Below, piece after piece: positions 44,560 through 53,631 of a DNA stretch of 64,000 bases. A program made the translations under genes and the position numbers. How positions within the stretch are numbered: the stretch's first letter is position 1; every line of letters begins with the position of its first letter. This DNA comes from Caballeronia hypogeia (lineage in GTDB: Bacteria > Pseudomonadota > Gammaproteobacteria > Burkholderiales > Burkholderiaceae): the NCBI RefSeq assembly GCF_001544875.2, contig NZ_FCOA02000002.1:310001-374000 (forward strand), read 5' to 3'. A model generated the notes under the pieces. That model searched no databases and was not told the DNA's origin. It saw nothing but the letters and a program-made list of their open reading frames with translations.

Positions 44560-45909
44560 ATGGACCTTGAAGCTCGCACCATGAAGCGCGTGATGGTTCG
44601 CCTCGTGCCGTTTCTGATCCTGTGTTACTTCATTGCGTATCTGGACCGCGTCAACGTCGGCTTTGCGGCGTTGCAGATGAACAAGGCGCTTGGCTTCAGC
44701 GCCAGCATGTTCGGTTTCGGCGCCGGCATTTTCTTCATCGCCTATTTCTTCTTCGAGGTTCCGTCCAACCTGCTGCTCGAACGATTCGGCGCGCGCCGCT
44801 GGATCGCGCGCATCATGTTCACGTGGGGCATTCTCGCGGGACTGATGGCCTACATTCCGCACATCGCGCAGGCGACCGGACTGTCGAACGCATACGTGTT
44901 CTACGGCTTGCGCATTCTGCTGGGCGTCGCGGAAGCAGGCTTCTTCCCCGGCATCATCTTCCTGCTGACCTTGTGGTTCCCGGCAAAGTATCGCGGCCGT
45001 GTAGTCGGCTATTTCATGGCGGCGATTCCGCTTTCCACCGTGATCGGCGGCCCCATCTCCGGTGCGCTGCTGCAGATGGATGGCATCGGCGGCATGCAGG
45101 GCTGGCAATGGCTCTATCTGATCGAAGCTATTCCCGCATTGCTGCTCGCGTTCGTCGTGTACTTCTATCTGACGGACAGGCCTTCGGATGCGCACTGGCT
45201 CGCGAAGGAAGAGCGCGACTGGCTCGTCGATCGTCAGGCGCATGAGCGTGCGCATCGCGAAGCCGTGCATGCGTTCAGCGTGAAGGAAGCGATCTTCAAT
45301 CCGCGCGTGCTGGCCATCGCGCTGATCTATTTCGGCGCCAATGCGACCAACTATGGCCTGAGCTTCTTCCTGCCGCAGATCGTCAAGTCGTTCGGCCTGA
45401 CGAACCTGCAGACCGGCTTCGTCACCTCGTTGCCGTATGCGGTGGGTGTGGTGAGCATGGTGCTGTGGGGGCGGCACTCGGACAAGAAGCTCGAACGCCG
45501 CTGGCATGTCGCCATTGCGCTGATGGTGGCGGCGGGCGGCATTGCGGCATCGGCTGGCCTGGACAATCCGGTGCAGAAGATGATCGCGTTGTCGATCGCG
45601 GGCTTCGGTATCTTCGGCTGTCTGCCGGTGATCTGGACCTTGCCGGCTTCGTTCCTGTCGGGTGCGGCAGCGGCCGGTGGTATCGCCGCGATCAACTCGC
45701 TCGGCAATCTCGCGGGCTTCTTCGGTCCTTATGCGATGGGCTGGATCAAGGACAGCACCGGTGGCTTCGGCGCGGGTCTGCTGTGTCTCGCGGGGGCGGG
45801 CATGGTCGGGGTCGCGGCCGTGTTGCTGCTGCATCATGATTCCGCGCTGGAGACGATACCCGGAGCGCATGACATGGAGGAGGGTGAGCCGAATATGGCG
45901 GCTCGTTGA
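44560..45909 (+). CDS. MFS transporter, anion:cation symporter family
   Basis: A 449-residue, twelve-helix permease. The start MDLEARTMKRVMVRLVPFLILCYFIAYLDRVNVGFAALQMN in pieces is diagnostic of the ACS branch containing tartrate (TtuB), phthalate and nicotinate transporters; later RILLGVAEAGFFPGIIFLLTLWFPAKYRGR. GGAGGAG precedes the ATG. It follows the lactonase by 230 bases, too far for certain operon membership, and lacks an AACGTTTTC site. A dicarboxylate such as an aldarate or tartrate is a reasonable guess. Confidence 0.85.
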   Translation: MDLEARTMKRVMVRLVPFLILCYFIAYLDRVNVGFAALQMNKALGFSASMFGFGAGIFFIAYFFFEVPSNLLLERFGARRWIARIMFTWGILAGLMAYIPHIAQATGLSNAYVFYGLRILLGVAEAGFFPGIIFLLTLWFPAKYRGRVVGYFMAAIPLSTVIGGPISGALLQMDGIGGMQGWQWLYLIEAIPALLLAFVVYFYLTDRPSDAHWLAKEERDWLVDRQAHERAHREAVHAFSVKEAIFNPRVLAIALIYFGANATNYGLSFFLPQIVKSFGLTNLQTGFVTSLPYAVGVVSMVLWGRHSDKKLERRWHVAIALMVAAGGIAASAGLDNPVQKMIALSIAGFGIFGCLPVIWTLPASFLSGAAAAGGIAAINSLGNLAGFFGPYAMGWIKDSTGGFGAGLLCLAGAGMVGVAAVLLLHHDSALETIPGAHDMEEGEPNMAAR

Positions 45910-45990
45910 CGCAGGCTCGTTATTTCGGTTCTTCACCGGCTGGCGCGAGGACTTCTTTCGATGAGGTTCTCGCGCTTTGCCAGGCACGTC

Positions 45991-46767
45991 TCACGTACCG
46001 TTTCCCTGAGCTCTGCGCAACCTCTCTCTGCTATTGATCAGATGCAGACGCATCGCGGTGCGTGCCGAATCGGCATCGCCGCGTTCGATGGCATCTGCGA
46101 TCTGCTCATGCTCGCGATTCACGCGCATCAGATACTCCGCGTTCTGATCGCGCGGAATCGGCGTCGCGGTGATCCGCGTGCGCGGAATCATGCGCGTGCC
46201 GAGATGCTCCATGATCTCGACGAAATAACGATTGCCGGTTGCATGCGCGATCTCCATGTGAAAACGCAGATCGGGCGATACCGTGTCCGTCGATGTGCCG
46301 ACGCTCTGCGTGAAATCGGCCAGCGCCGCGCGCATCGTCGCGAGACGGGACGCATCGCAGCGCATGGCCGCGAGTCCCGCGCTTTCCGTTTCGAGACTGA
46401 TGCGCAGCTCGAGTATCGCCAGCGCATCGATGGAGCCGGCGACATCCGCGGGATCGAGTTGCAAGAGCGGCGACGCTCCCGCTTCGCACACGAACGTGCC
46501 TATGCCATGCCTTGTTTCCACGAGCCCCGCCGCCTGCAGTCGCGATAGCGCCTCACGCACTACGGTCCGGCTGACGCCGAAACGCTGCACCATCTCCGCC
46601 TCGGTCGCGAGGCGATGACCGGCGCGCAGTTCATTCGATTCGATCTGCATGCGCAGCGCCTCAACGAGCTGCGCCGTGAGACTTCGGCGCGCGGCGGGCA
46701 GGGCGATCGATGCATCGGCAAGCGGGGCTATGGGCGTGTCGGCCTGATGATCGGGTAATAGCGTCAC
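45991..46767 (-). CDS. GntR/FadR-family transcriptional regulator
   Basis: A 258-residue regulator with an N-terminal winged helix (RLATEAEMVQRFGVSRTVVREALSRLQAAGLVETRHGIGTFV in pieces, about residues 50-92) and a C-terminal all-helical FCD domain containing the metal/ligand residues in DLRFHMEIAHATGNRYF. GTG start. It is divergent from the second uronate dehydrogenase. FCD regulators near uronate genes (ExuR, UxuR type) respond to uronates or aldarates, so control of the adjacent gene is likely. Confidence 0.88.
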   Translation of the reverse strand: MTLLPDHQADTPIAPLADASIALPAARRSLTAQLVEALRMQIESNELRAGHRLATEAEMVQRFGVSRTVVREALSRLQAAGLVETRHGIGTFVCEAGASPLLQLDPADVAGSIDALAILELRISLETESAGLAAMRCDASRLATMRAALADFTQSVGTSTDTVSPDLRFHMEIAHATGNRYFVEIMEHLGTRMIPRTRITATPIPRDQNAEYLMRVNREHEQIADAIERGDADSARTAMRLHLINSRERLRRAQGNGT

Positions 46768-46798
46768 GGCATTCTCGTCGATGTGGGTTTAACACGCG

Positions 46799-46827
46799 TT
46801 GACAAATCATTCGGTAAATGATGATAT
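46799..46827 (+). promoter_or_regulatory. sigma-70 promoter of the second uronate dehydrogenase
   Basis: TTGACA (46799-46804), 17-base spacer, TGATAT (46822-46827), about 75 bases before the ATG. An inverted repeat fills its spacer. Confidence 0.65.
46806..46822. promoter_or_regulatory. probable GntR operator
   Basis: ATCATT-CGGTA-AATGAT, a perfect 6-5-6 inverted repeat within the spacer of the promoter above; binding would block RNA polymerase. Confidence 0.5.
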
Positions 46828-46902
46828 GCGTGATGTAGTGATATGACAACGTACAAGAAGATGCGTGCAGGGTAATCCCTAGCCGTCAGGAGACACAAGA
46901 GA

Positions 46903-47748
46903 ATGGAACAACAAAACGGCGCGCCGACCGCAGGCGGCGCAGCGCAATTCGATCGCCTGCTGCTGACGGGTGCGGCGGGCGGAATCGGGCAGGCGATCCG
47001 GCATCGCGTCGCCGGATTCGCGCGGCACGTGCGCATCTCCGACTTGCCCGGCGTATTGGCGAGCGACGCGGCGCCTCATGAGGAAATCGTTCCCTGCGAT
47101 CTCGCCGATCGCCAGGCCGTCGATGCGCTCGCCCGGAATTGCGACGCGATCATTCATCTCGGCGGCGTCTCGGTCGAGCGTCCGTTCGAGGAGATTCTCG
47201 AAGCCAACATCAAGGGCGTGTTCAACCTTTATGAAGCGGCGCGCCGACAAGGCGTGAAGCGCATCGTGTTCGCGAGCTCGAATCACGTCACAGGCTTCTA
47301 TCGGCAGGACGAAATGATCGACGCCACCGCGCGCCGCCGTCCCGATGGTTACTACGGACTGTCGAAGTCGTTCGGCGAAGACATGGCGCAACTCTACTTC
47401 GACCGATACGGCATCGAGACCGTGAGCATCCGCATCGGCTCGGTTTTCCCGGAGCCGAAGGATCGCCGCATGATGGCGAGCTGGATGAGCTACGACGACT
47501 TTCACGACCTGTTGCGCCGCAGTCTCTTCACGGAGGACGTGGGTCACACCATCGTCTTCGGCATGTCGGCGAACGCGCACACGTGGTGGGACAACCGTTG
47601 CGCCGCGCATCTCGGTTTCGTCCCGCATGACTCGTCCGAGCAGTTCCGCGAAAAGATCGAAGCGACGCCGCCGCCCGCGCCCACCGACCCGGTGGCCGTG
47701 CTGCAAGGCGGCGCGTTCACGACGACAGGACCGTTCGACCCGGTTTAA
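46903..47748 (+). CDS. second uronate dehydrogenase-like oxidoreductase
   Basis: A 281-residue paralog of the enzyme at 42593. It keeps LLLTGAAGGIGQAIRH, IIHLGGVSVERPFEEILEANIKGVFNLYEAARRQGVKRIVFASSNHVTGF in pieces and the YYGLSKSFGED catalytic pair. An AGGAGAC ribosome site precedes the ATG. It sits under a different regulator (GntR type) and has no lactonase neighbour, so it may serve another uronate or another growth condition. The long shared stretches show a recent common ancestor of the two genes. Confidence 0.87.
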   Translation: MEQQNGAPTAGGAAQFDRLLLTGAAGGIGQAIRHRVAGFARHVRISDLPGVLASDAAPHEEIVPCDLADRQAVDALARNCDAIIHLGGVSVERPFEEILEANIKGVFNLYEAARRQGVKRIVFASSNHVTGFYRQDEMIDATARRRPDGYYGLSKSFGEDMAQLYFDRYGIETVSIRIGSVFPEPKDRRMMASWMSYDDFHDLLRRSLFTEDVGHTIVFGMSANAHTWWDNRCAAHLGFVPHDSSEQFREKIEATPPPAPTDPVAVLQGGAFTTTGPFDPV

Positions 47749-47869
47749 CGCATTCAGCATGCAATATCACGGCGTTCGTAGTATGTCGTCATACATCCAG
47801 CGCGGCCTTCGAGTGATCCTCGCAGGCCGCATCGGGTAAGCGCCCGACATCACAGGGACCTTTGCCGCC

Positions 47870-48616
47870 ATGTTTTCTCTCGATTTCTCACCGCTGTTGC
47901 CGTACTGGCCGACGTTCCTGCTGGGCGCATGGCTGACGCTCAAGATGACCTGTGTGGCCGTGTTCTTCGGCCTGATCGTGGGCATGCTGGTCGCGTTCGC
48001 CAAGCGCGCGAAGGTGCCGGTGCTCACGCGCCTTTGCATCATCTATATCGAGGCCGTGCGCAATACGCCGTTCCTCGTGCAGATCTTCCTGCTTTATTTC
48101 GGGCTCGCGAGCATCGGCTTGCGCATGCCGACCTTCGCGGCCGCCGCGCTTGCAATGACGATCAACATCGGCGCCTATGCGGCCGAAATCATTCGCGCGG
48201 GACTGGAATCGGTGCCACGCGGGCAGATCGAAGCGGCCGAATGCCTCGGCCTGTCGAAGTGGCGCATCGGCTGGCATGTGATGCTGCAGCCGTCGATCGA
48301 AAAGGTGTATCCGGCGCTGACGAGCCAGTTCCTGCTGATGATGCAGGCCTCCGCGATCGCCTCGCAAATTTCGGCTGAAGAACTGACCGCGGTCGCCAAC
48401 ACCGTGCAGTCCGATACGTTCCGTTCGCTCGAAACCTACATCGTGGTCGCCGCGTTGTATCTCGCGTTGTCGCTGATCATCAAGCTCATTGCATGGGCGG
48501 TGGGAGAGCATCTCTTCAAGCGGCGTCGCGCGATCCGTCTCGCGGCAAAACGCGCGGGCAAGACGCCGCCCGATTCGCAGCGCATCGATACGGTCATTCC
48601 CGGAGGTGCGGCATGA
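47870..48616 (+). CDS. amino acid ABC transporter permease 1
   Basis: A 248-residue permease of the HisM/GltJ type with about five helices. The EAA loop is ESVPRGQIEAAECLGLSKWRIGWHVMLQPS, the ATPase contact. YIEAVRNTPFLVQIFLLYFGL is characteristic of polar amino-acid systems. First gene of a permease-permease-ATPase-binding protein operon; its stop overlaps the next start by ATGA. Confidence 0.9.
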   Translation: MFSLDFSPLLPYWPTFLLGAWLTLKMTCVAVFFGLIVGMLVAFAKRAKVPVLTRLCIIYIEAVRNTPFLVQIFLLYFGLASIGLRMPTFAAAALAMTINIGAYAAEIIRAGLESVPRGQIEAAECLGLSKWRIGWHVMLQPSIEKVYPALTSQFLLMMQASAIASQISAEELTAVANTVQSDTFRSLETYIVVAALYLALSLIIKLIAWAVGEHLFKRRRAIRLAAKRAGKTPPDSQRIDTVIPGGAA

Positions 48617-49266
48617 GCGGCGGATTCACGGCTGCGCACCTTGCCTACCTGGTGCAATCGATCGGCTGGACGCTGGTGTTGTCCATGCTTGCGTTCATGC
48701 TCGGCGGCATCGGCGGCTTCGTCGTGATGCTCGCGCGCATCTCGCCGCGCGCCTGGCTCGCACGCGCGGCGCTCGTCTACATCGAGGCGATTCAAGGCAT
48801 TCCACTGCTGATCCTGCTGTTCATCGTGTACTTCGGTCTGTCCGTGTATGGCTATCAGGTGCCTGCGCTCTTCGCGGCCGGCCTTGCGCTGATGGTCTAT
48901 TCGAGCGCCTATCTCGGCGATATCTGGCGCGGCTGTATCGAAGCAATGCCCAAGCCACAGTGGGAAGCCTCGGAGTGTCTGTCTCTCACGCGCTGGCAGA
49001 CATTGCGGCTCGTGATCATTCCGCAGGCGATGCGTCTTGCCTTGCCGCCCACGGTCGGCTTTCTCGTGCAGCTCATCAAGATGACATCGCTCGCTTCGGT
49101 GATTGGTTTCGTCGAGCTGACGCGCGCGGGGCAGATCATCAACAATTCGATCTTCCAGCCGTTCCTCATCTTCGGACTGGTCGGCGCATTCTATTTCGTC
49201 CTGTGCTATCCGCTTTCGCGCTGGAGCCAATCGATGGAGAACAAGCTCAATGTCAGCAATCGTTAA
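48613..49266 (+). CDS. amino acid ABC transporter permease 2
   Basis: A 217-residue partner permease. YIEAIQGIPLLILLFIVYFGL and the EAA loop EAMPKPQWEASECLSLTRWQTLRLVIIPQA identify the family. GGAGG lies 7 bases before the ATG; the frame is open further upstream inside the preceding gene but only this start is coupled. Its last 17 bases overlap the ATPase gene. The two permeases form the heterodimeric channel. Confidence 0.9.
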   Translation: MSGGFTAAHLAYLVQSIGWTLVLSMLAFMLGGIGGFVVMLARISPRAWLARAALVYIEAIQGIPLLILLFIVYFGLSVYGYQVPALFAAGLALMVYSSAYLGDIWRGCIEAMPKPQWEASECLSLTRWQTLRLVIIPQAMRLALPPTVGFLVQLIKMTSLASVIGFVELTRAGQIINNSIFQPFLIFGLVGAFYFVLCYPLSRWSQSMENKLNVSNR

Positions 49267-49978
49267 GGTCGGCGATATTCACAAGAGCTTCGGCTCGAAT
49301 CATGTGCTCAAGGGCGTGTCCTTCGAGGTCAACAAGGGCGAGATGATCGCGGTCATCGGCGCGAGCGGTTCGGGCAAGAGCACGGCGTTGCGCTGCATCG
49401 ACCGGCTGGAGACGATCGATCAAGGTCAGATCGAAGTGTGCGGCATTCGCGTCGACGATCCCAAGGTGGATCTGCATCTCTTGCGGCGTGAAGTGGGCAT
49501 CGTGTTTCAAAGCTATAACCTCTTTCCGCATCTGACGGTGGAAGAGAACATCATGCTCGCGCTGCGTCATGTGAAGAAGATGCCGAGCGACGAAGCGAAG
49601 CGCATCGCGACGAACGTGCTGGAGCAGGTCGGACTCGGGCAAAAGGCCGATGCGTATCCCGAGCAACTGTCGGGCGGCCAGCAGCAGCGCGTCGCGATTG
49701 CGCGCTCGCTCGCGATGTCGCCCAAGGTGATGCTGTTCGACGAAGTGACATCCGCGCTCGATCCGCAACTCACGGGTGAAGTGCTGCGCGTGATGGAAGA
49801 CCTCGCGGCGGACGGCATGACGATGCTGCTCGTCACGCACGAGATGGCGTTCGCCAAGCGCGTCGCGGACCGCATCATCTACATGCATCAGGGCAAGGTG
49901 TGGGAAGTGGGCGACGGCAGCATGCTCGACGCGCCGCGCACGCCGGAACTGCGCGCATTTCTCGATAACGGACTTTGA
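49250..49978 (+). CDS. amino acid ABC transporter ATP-binding protein
   Basis: A 242-residue GlnQ/HisP-type ATPase. Walker A is GASGSGKSTALRCI, Q-loop VFQSYNLFPHLTV, signature LSGGQQQRVAIARSL and Walker B VMLFDEVTSALDP; the switch His is in VTHEMAFA. Complete and of normal length. It overlaps the second permease gene and drives import. Confidence 0.93.
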   Translation: MSAIVKVGDIHKSFGSNHVLKGVSFEVNKGEMIAVIGASGSGKSTALRCIDRLETIDQGQIEVCGIRVDDPKVDLHLLRREVGIVFQSYNLFPHLTVEENIMLALRHVKKMPSDEAKRIATNVLEQVGLGQKADAYPEQLSGGQQQRVAIARSLAMSPKVMLFDEVTSALDPQLTGEVLRVMEDLAADGMTMLLVTHEMAFAKRVADRIIYMHQGKVWEVGDGSMLDAPRTPELRAFLDNGL

Positions 49979-50026
49979 TGGTCGCAACATCAATTCATGC
50001 AACATCCATAACGACGGAGACATAAC

Positions 50027-50824
50027 TTGAAAGCCAGGACAATCTTTGCACGCGCGGCGCTCGCTACCTTGATGATGGCAGGCGCGGCACATAGCGCGAT
50101 GGCCGATCAGCTCGACGACATCAAGAAGGCGGGCGTGGTGCGCGTCGCGGTCGCGATCGGCACGCCGCTGTTCAGCTATGCGGACCAGAACCTGAAGCCG
50201 GCGGGCTCCGATGTCGATACCGCCGCCGCGCTCGCGAAGGATCTCGGCGTGAAGCTCGAACTCGTGCAGATCACCAATGCCGCGCGCATTCCCACGCTGC
50301 AGGCCAAGCGCGCCGACCTCGTGATCTCGTCGCTCTCCGTGACGCCGGAGCGTGCCAAAGTGGTCGATTTCTCGCAGCCGTATGCGGTGATTTCGATCAT
50401 CGTGGGCGGCGTGAAGAGTGTGAAGGTGAAGGACTACGCGGACCTCGACGGCAAGACCATCGGTCTCACGCGCGCAACGGTGAACGACACGCTCACGACG
50501 CAACAGGCGAAGGGCGCGCAGATCCAGCGCTATGAAGACGACGCGACGCTGATCACCTCGATGGTCACAGGTCAGGTCGATGTCTTCTCCAGCACGCCTT
50601 CGAACCTGAAGGAAATGCAGGACCGCGCACCGCAACGCAACATCGAGATGAAGTTCGAGCAGAAGACTTTCGATCTCGGCATCGCGATGAACAAGGATCA
50701 GCCGCGCCTGAAGGAATGGGTGAACAACTGGGTCAACACGAACATGAAGAACGGCAACCTCAACACGATCTACAAGAAGTATCACGGTCGCGATCTGCCG
50801 GACGCCACGCGCAAGGGCGCCTGA
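50027..50824 (+). CDS. amino acid ABC transporter substrate-binding protein
   Basis: A 265-residue periplasmic SBP_bac_3 protein. TTG start, placed by GGAGA 6 bases upstream and by the signal peptide KARTIFARAALATLMMAGAA ending at SAMA (about residue 26). The domain begins LDDIKKAGVVRVAVAIGTPLFSYAD, continues DVDTAAALAKDLGV and KRADLVISSLSVTPERAKVVDFSQPY in pieces, all standard for polar amino-acid binders. The particular amino acid is not indicated. Confidence 0.9.
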   Translation: MKARTIFARAALATLMMAGAAHSAMADQLDDIKKAGVVRVAVAIGTPLFSYADQNLKPAGSDVDTAAALAKDLGVKLELVQITNAARIPTLQAKRADLVISSLSVTPERAKVVDFSQPYAVISIIVGGVKSVKVKDYADLDGKTIGLTRATVNDTLTTQQAKGAQIQRYEDDATLITSMVTGQVDVFSSTPSNLKEMQDRAPQRNIEMKFEQKTFDLGIAMNKDQPRLKEWVNNWVNTNMKNGNLNTIYKKYHGRDLPDATRKGA

Positions 50825-50827
50825 GCT

Positions 50828-51676
50828 TCATGACAGCCACGCGGGATCTTCGAGCGCCCGCGTGACATGCTTGACCGCCGTGGCGCATGCGGGATTGTCC
50901 GTCTGCGTGCGCCACGCGAGCAGTAAATCGGCGGTCACATCTTCCAGTCCCGTGAGCGGCTTGAACGCGACATCGGGAAATCTCACGCGCTGCGCCGATT
51001 GCGGCACCAGCGCGACACCCAGACCGGCACCCACGAGCGCGAGTATCGAATGCGTCTGCGTAACGTGCTGCGTCTTGGCCACCGTCACGCCCTTCGCGTG
51101 CAGCACGCTGGTGACGAGCCCGTGAAAATACACGCCCTCCACGGGCGGATACGTAATGAAGCTCTCGCCTTCGAGGTCATGCAGCACGATCGTGTCGCGC
51201 GATGCCAGGCGATGATCGAGCGGCACGATCGCGCATAACGGCTCGCGATACACGCGCATCGACGCGACGCCCGGCTGGATGATCGGCGGGCGCGACAGAC
51301 CCATGTCGATCTGCTCGTCGCGCAACGCGGCGAGCTGTTGCGGCGAACTCATCTCACGCAAGGTCAGCGACACCTCCGGCATTTCCCTGCGCAACAAAGC
51401 GACGAAGCGCGGCAGAAACACATAATTCGATGCGGCCGTGAACGCAATGGTGAGCGAGCCGGTATCGCCGGCCGCGATGCGCCGCGCGTCGAGCACCGCA
51501 TCGCTCGTCTGCGCGACGATGCGGCGTGCCGAGCGCGCGAACGCCGAGCCCGCGGGCGTCAGACGAATGGCGCGTGCACTGCGGTCGAATAGCGCGGCGC
51601 CGACCGCGTGTTCGAGCGCCTGAAACTGCCGCGTGAGCGGCGGCTGCGTCATGTTCAGGCGTTCGGCCGCACGCCT
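50828..51676 (-). pseudogene. LysR regulator truncated at the N-terminus
   Basis: The reading frame from an ATG at 51652 gives 274 residues starting MTQPPLTRQFQALEHAVGAALFDRS in pieces. In intact LysR proteins these residues are the recognition helix at about position 30. Reading further upstream in frame gives RRAAERLN, again normal LysR sequence, and then homology stops at about 51676, where MFS transporter sequence on the other strand begins. About 20 N-terminal residues and the whole promoter are gone. The effector domain is intact (VGAGLGVALVPQS). It can hardly bind DNA normally. Confidence 0.8.
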
Positions 51677-52261
51677 ATAGGGTCTGGGGCGTATGCGTCG
51701 GCAAGCTGGCCGCGACGACGACGCTGTATTTCTTTCTGACGTGGTTCCCGACCTATCTGATGCAGGCGCGCGGCATCAGCATGCTGCACGCGGGCACGGC
51801 GGCCGTCGGGCCGTACCTGTCGGCGGCGGGGGGCGTGATGTTCGGCGGCGGGTGGGGGGACTGGATGATCCGCCGCGGCGTGAATGTCTCGACCGCCCGC
51901 AAGTTGCCGATGATCCTTGGGCTGCTGTTCACTGGCACCATCGTGCTGGCGAATTTCACGACATCGAATTCGATCGTGATCGGCATTCTGTGTAATGCAT
52001 TCTTTGCGCAAAGCATGTCGTCGACGACGTGGGTGATCGTCTCCGAGATCGCGCCGCGTGAGCTCGTCGGCATGACGGGCAGCATCGCGAGTTTCGCGAG
52101 CAACCTCGCGGGCATCATCACGCCGATCACCATCGGCTTCATCGTGCAAAAGACCGGCTCGTTTGAATGGGCGCTCGGCTTCTGCGCGATCGTCGCGATG
52201 ATCGGCGTGCTGTTCTATACCAGTGCTGCTGGGAAAGATCGAGCGCCTGACGATCGAGTAA
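51676..52261 (+). pseudogene. MFS transporter remnant, C-terminal half, frameshifted
   Basis: From about 51679 the plus strand reads VWGVCVGKLAATTTLYFFLTWFPTYLMQARG, the start of helix 7 in ACS-type MFS permeases, and continues through helices 8-12 (MSSTTWVIVSEIAPRELVGMTGS). The N-terminal half and start are absent. Near 52218-52223 the frame shifts: the normal C-terminus VLLGKIERLTIE with stop TAA at 52259-52261 is in the next frame. Both truncation and frameshift show a dead gene. The left end abuts the truncated LysR gene. Confidence 0.82.
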
Positions 52262-52638
52262 TACGCCGCGCGCCGCGATCAGCGGCGCGGCGGCGGACAG
52301 CGAAGCGGCGCCGGGTCGGATGACTCGACCCCGTTTCGCTTTTCGCGTTTCGTATGCAAAGAACCATTCGTAGGCAATGTAGACAAAATGCAGGCAACTG
52401 CGGCCAGAAGAACCAGGCGCAAGCACGCCGCATTGGCCGAACGGTGCGGCTCCGGCAGGGTTCAGGACGAGCCGCCGTGCTTCGTCGTACACTTCTTTTC
52501 GCACGTTCGGACCGCGTTTTTTGCATTCATTGAACGGCGCGCCATTCTGAGCGGGCGCGGCGACGAGATCGTCGAACTTGCCCGCACCAATCTGCGTTGA
52601 GGCCAGGGTGCGCGGCCCTGCACGGAGCCGCGCACCGC
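52262..52638. other. 377-base intergenic region
   Basis: Between the MFS remnant and the SRPBCC gene. No supported frame, repeat or T-tailed hairpin; likely decayed flank of the deletion. Confidence 0.4.
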
Positions 52639-53154
52639 TCACGCGCCTCGCAGGAAGTCGGCCAGTTGCCCGAACGTGCCGCCGAAGCCCTGTTCGAGCG
52701 ATGGCCGCAGTTCATCGAAATAGCGCTGTTCTTCCGCGCTCGCGCCGAACGGCGCCGCACGCAGCGCGATGGCGGTCTTTCCGTCTGCTTCACTGAACGT
52801 CACGACGTTTTCGATCTCCAGCGGACAGACCTCGCTGAAAGGCGCGCGCGCAATGCCGCAATTCTCGTTCGCGAACGAATTGAGCCACACGATGCGCTCG
52901 CGCTCCACGATCTCGCGATAGTTGAAGCGGCCCCACATCGCGGGCACGCCGCCGAACTTCATCGCGTAATGAAAGAAGCCGCCGGGGCGGAACTCGAAGC
53001 GATGCGTCTCCAGCGTACAGCCCGCCGGGCCCCACCAGCGGTTGATCTGGTCCGCTTCGCTCCATGCTTGCCACACGCGTTCGAGCGGCGCGTCGAACAC
53101 GCGGTTCATTTCGAAGGCCACGCTTTTCGCGGCCGTATCGTTACTTTGCGACAT
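52639..53154 (-). CDS. SRPBCC (AHSA1-like) domain protein
   Basis: A 171-residue START-like ligand-binding protein. FEMNRVFDAPLERVWQAWSEADQINRWWGP in pieces is the AHSA1 opening, and LEQGFGGTFGQLADFL closes the domain. The start MSQSND is preceded by AAGGAAG and lies 14 bases inside the end of the upstream ArsR gene, so the two are coupled. ArsR plus SRPBCC is a widespread pair in which the ArsR protein represses both. Ligand unknown. Confidence 0.88.
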   Translation of the reverse strand: MSQSNDTAAKSVAFEMNRVFDAPLERVWQAWSEADQINRWWGPAGCTLETHRFEFRPGGFFHYAMKFGGVPAMWGRFNYREIVERERIVWLNSFANENCGIARAPFSEVCPLEIENVVTFSEADGKTAIALRAAPFGASAEEQRYFDELRPSLEQGFGGTFGQLADFLRGA

Positions 53155-53509
53155 GTTTTCTTCCTTTCGCAGTCGATGATTTCCGGGGCTTCGGTTTCTT
53201 CGACACCAGAGCGTCGAGTCTGTCGAAGCTGGTTTCCCATAATGACCGGTACGACTCGACCCAGCTCGCCACTTCACCGAGCGCTGCGGGTTCGAGCCGG
53301 CAAGGGCGCGTCTGCGCGGCGCGCGTGCGCGAAATCAGACCCGCGCGCTCCAGCACCTTGAGGTGCTTGGAGATCGAGGGCTGCGTCATGTCGAACGGCT
53401 CGGCCAGCTCGTTCACGGTGGCTTCGCCGCTCGCGAGACGCGCGACGATCGCGCGGCGCGTAGGATCGGCAAGCGCCGCAAACACCTGATTGAGGTCCTC
53501 TTCGAGCAT
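53141..53509 (-). CDS. ArsR-family transcriptional regulator
   Basis: A 122-residue winged-helix repressor: QVFAALADPTRRAIVARLASGEATVNELAEPFDMTQPSISKHLKVLERAGLI in pieces. No metal-binding CxC motif of ArsR/SmtB is present, so this is the SdpR/non-metal branch. The start MLEEDLNQ is standard; upstream codons are ignored. It overlaps the SRPBCC gene by 14 bases and most probably represses the pair. Confidence 0.88.
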   Translation of the reverse strand: MLEEDLNQVFAALADPTRRAIVARLASGEATVNELAEPFDMTQPSISKHLKVLERAGLISRTRAAQTRPCRLEPAALGEVASWVESYRSLWETSFDRLDALVSKKPKPRKSSTAKGRKHVAK

Positions 53510-53631
53510 GCGAGTCGATGGCCGTCTGGTTATATAGCTAATCGGCAATATAAAGACGGAGTTCGAAGCGGTCAAGTGCGGAGTCGGGCGAGCTGCCTTA
53601 TCCTTTCGGATCGACATTCCGGGGACGGGTA

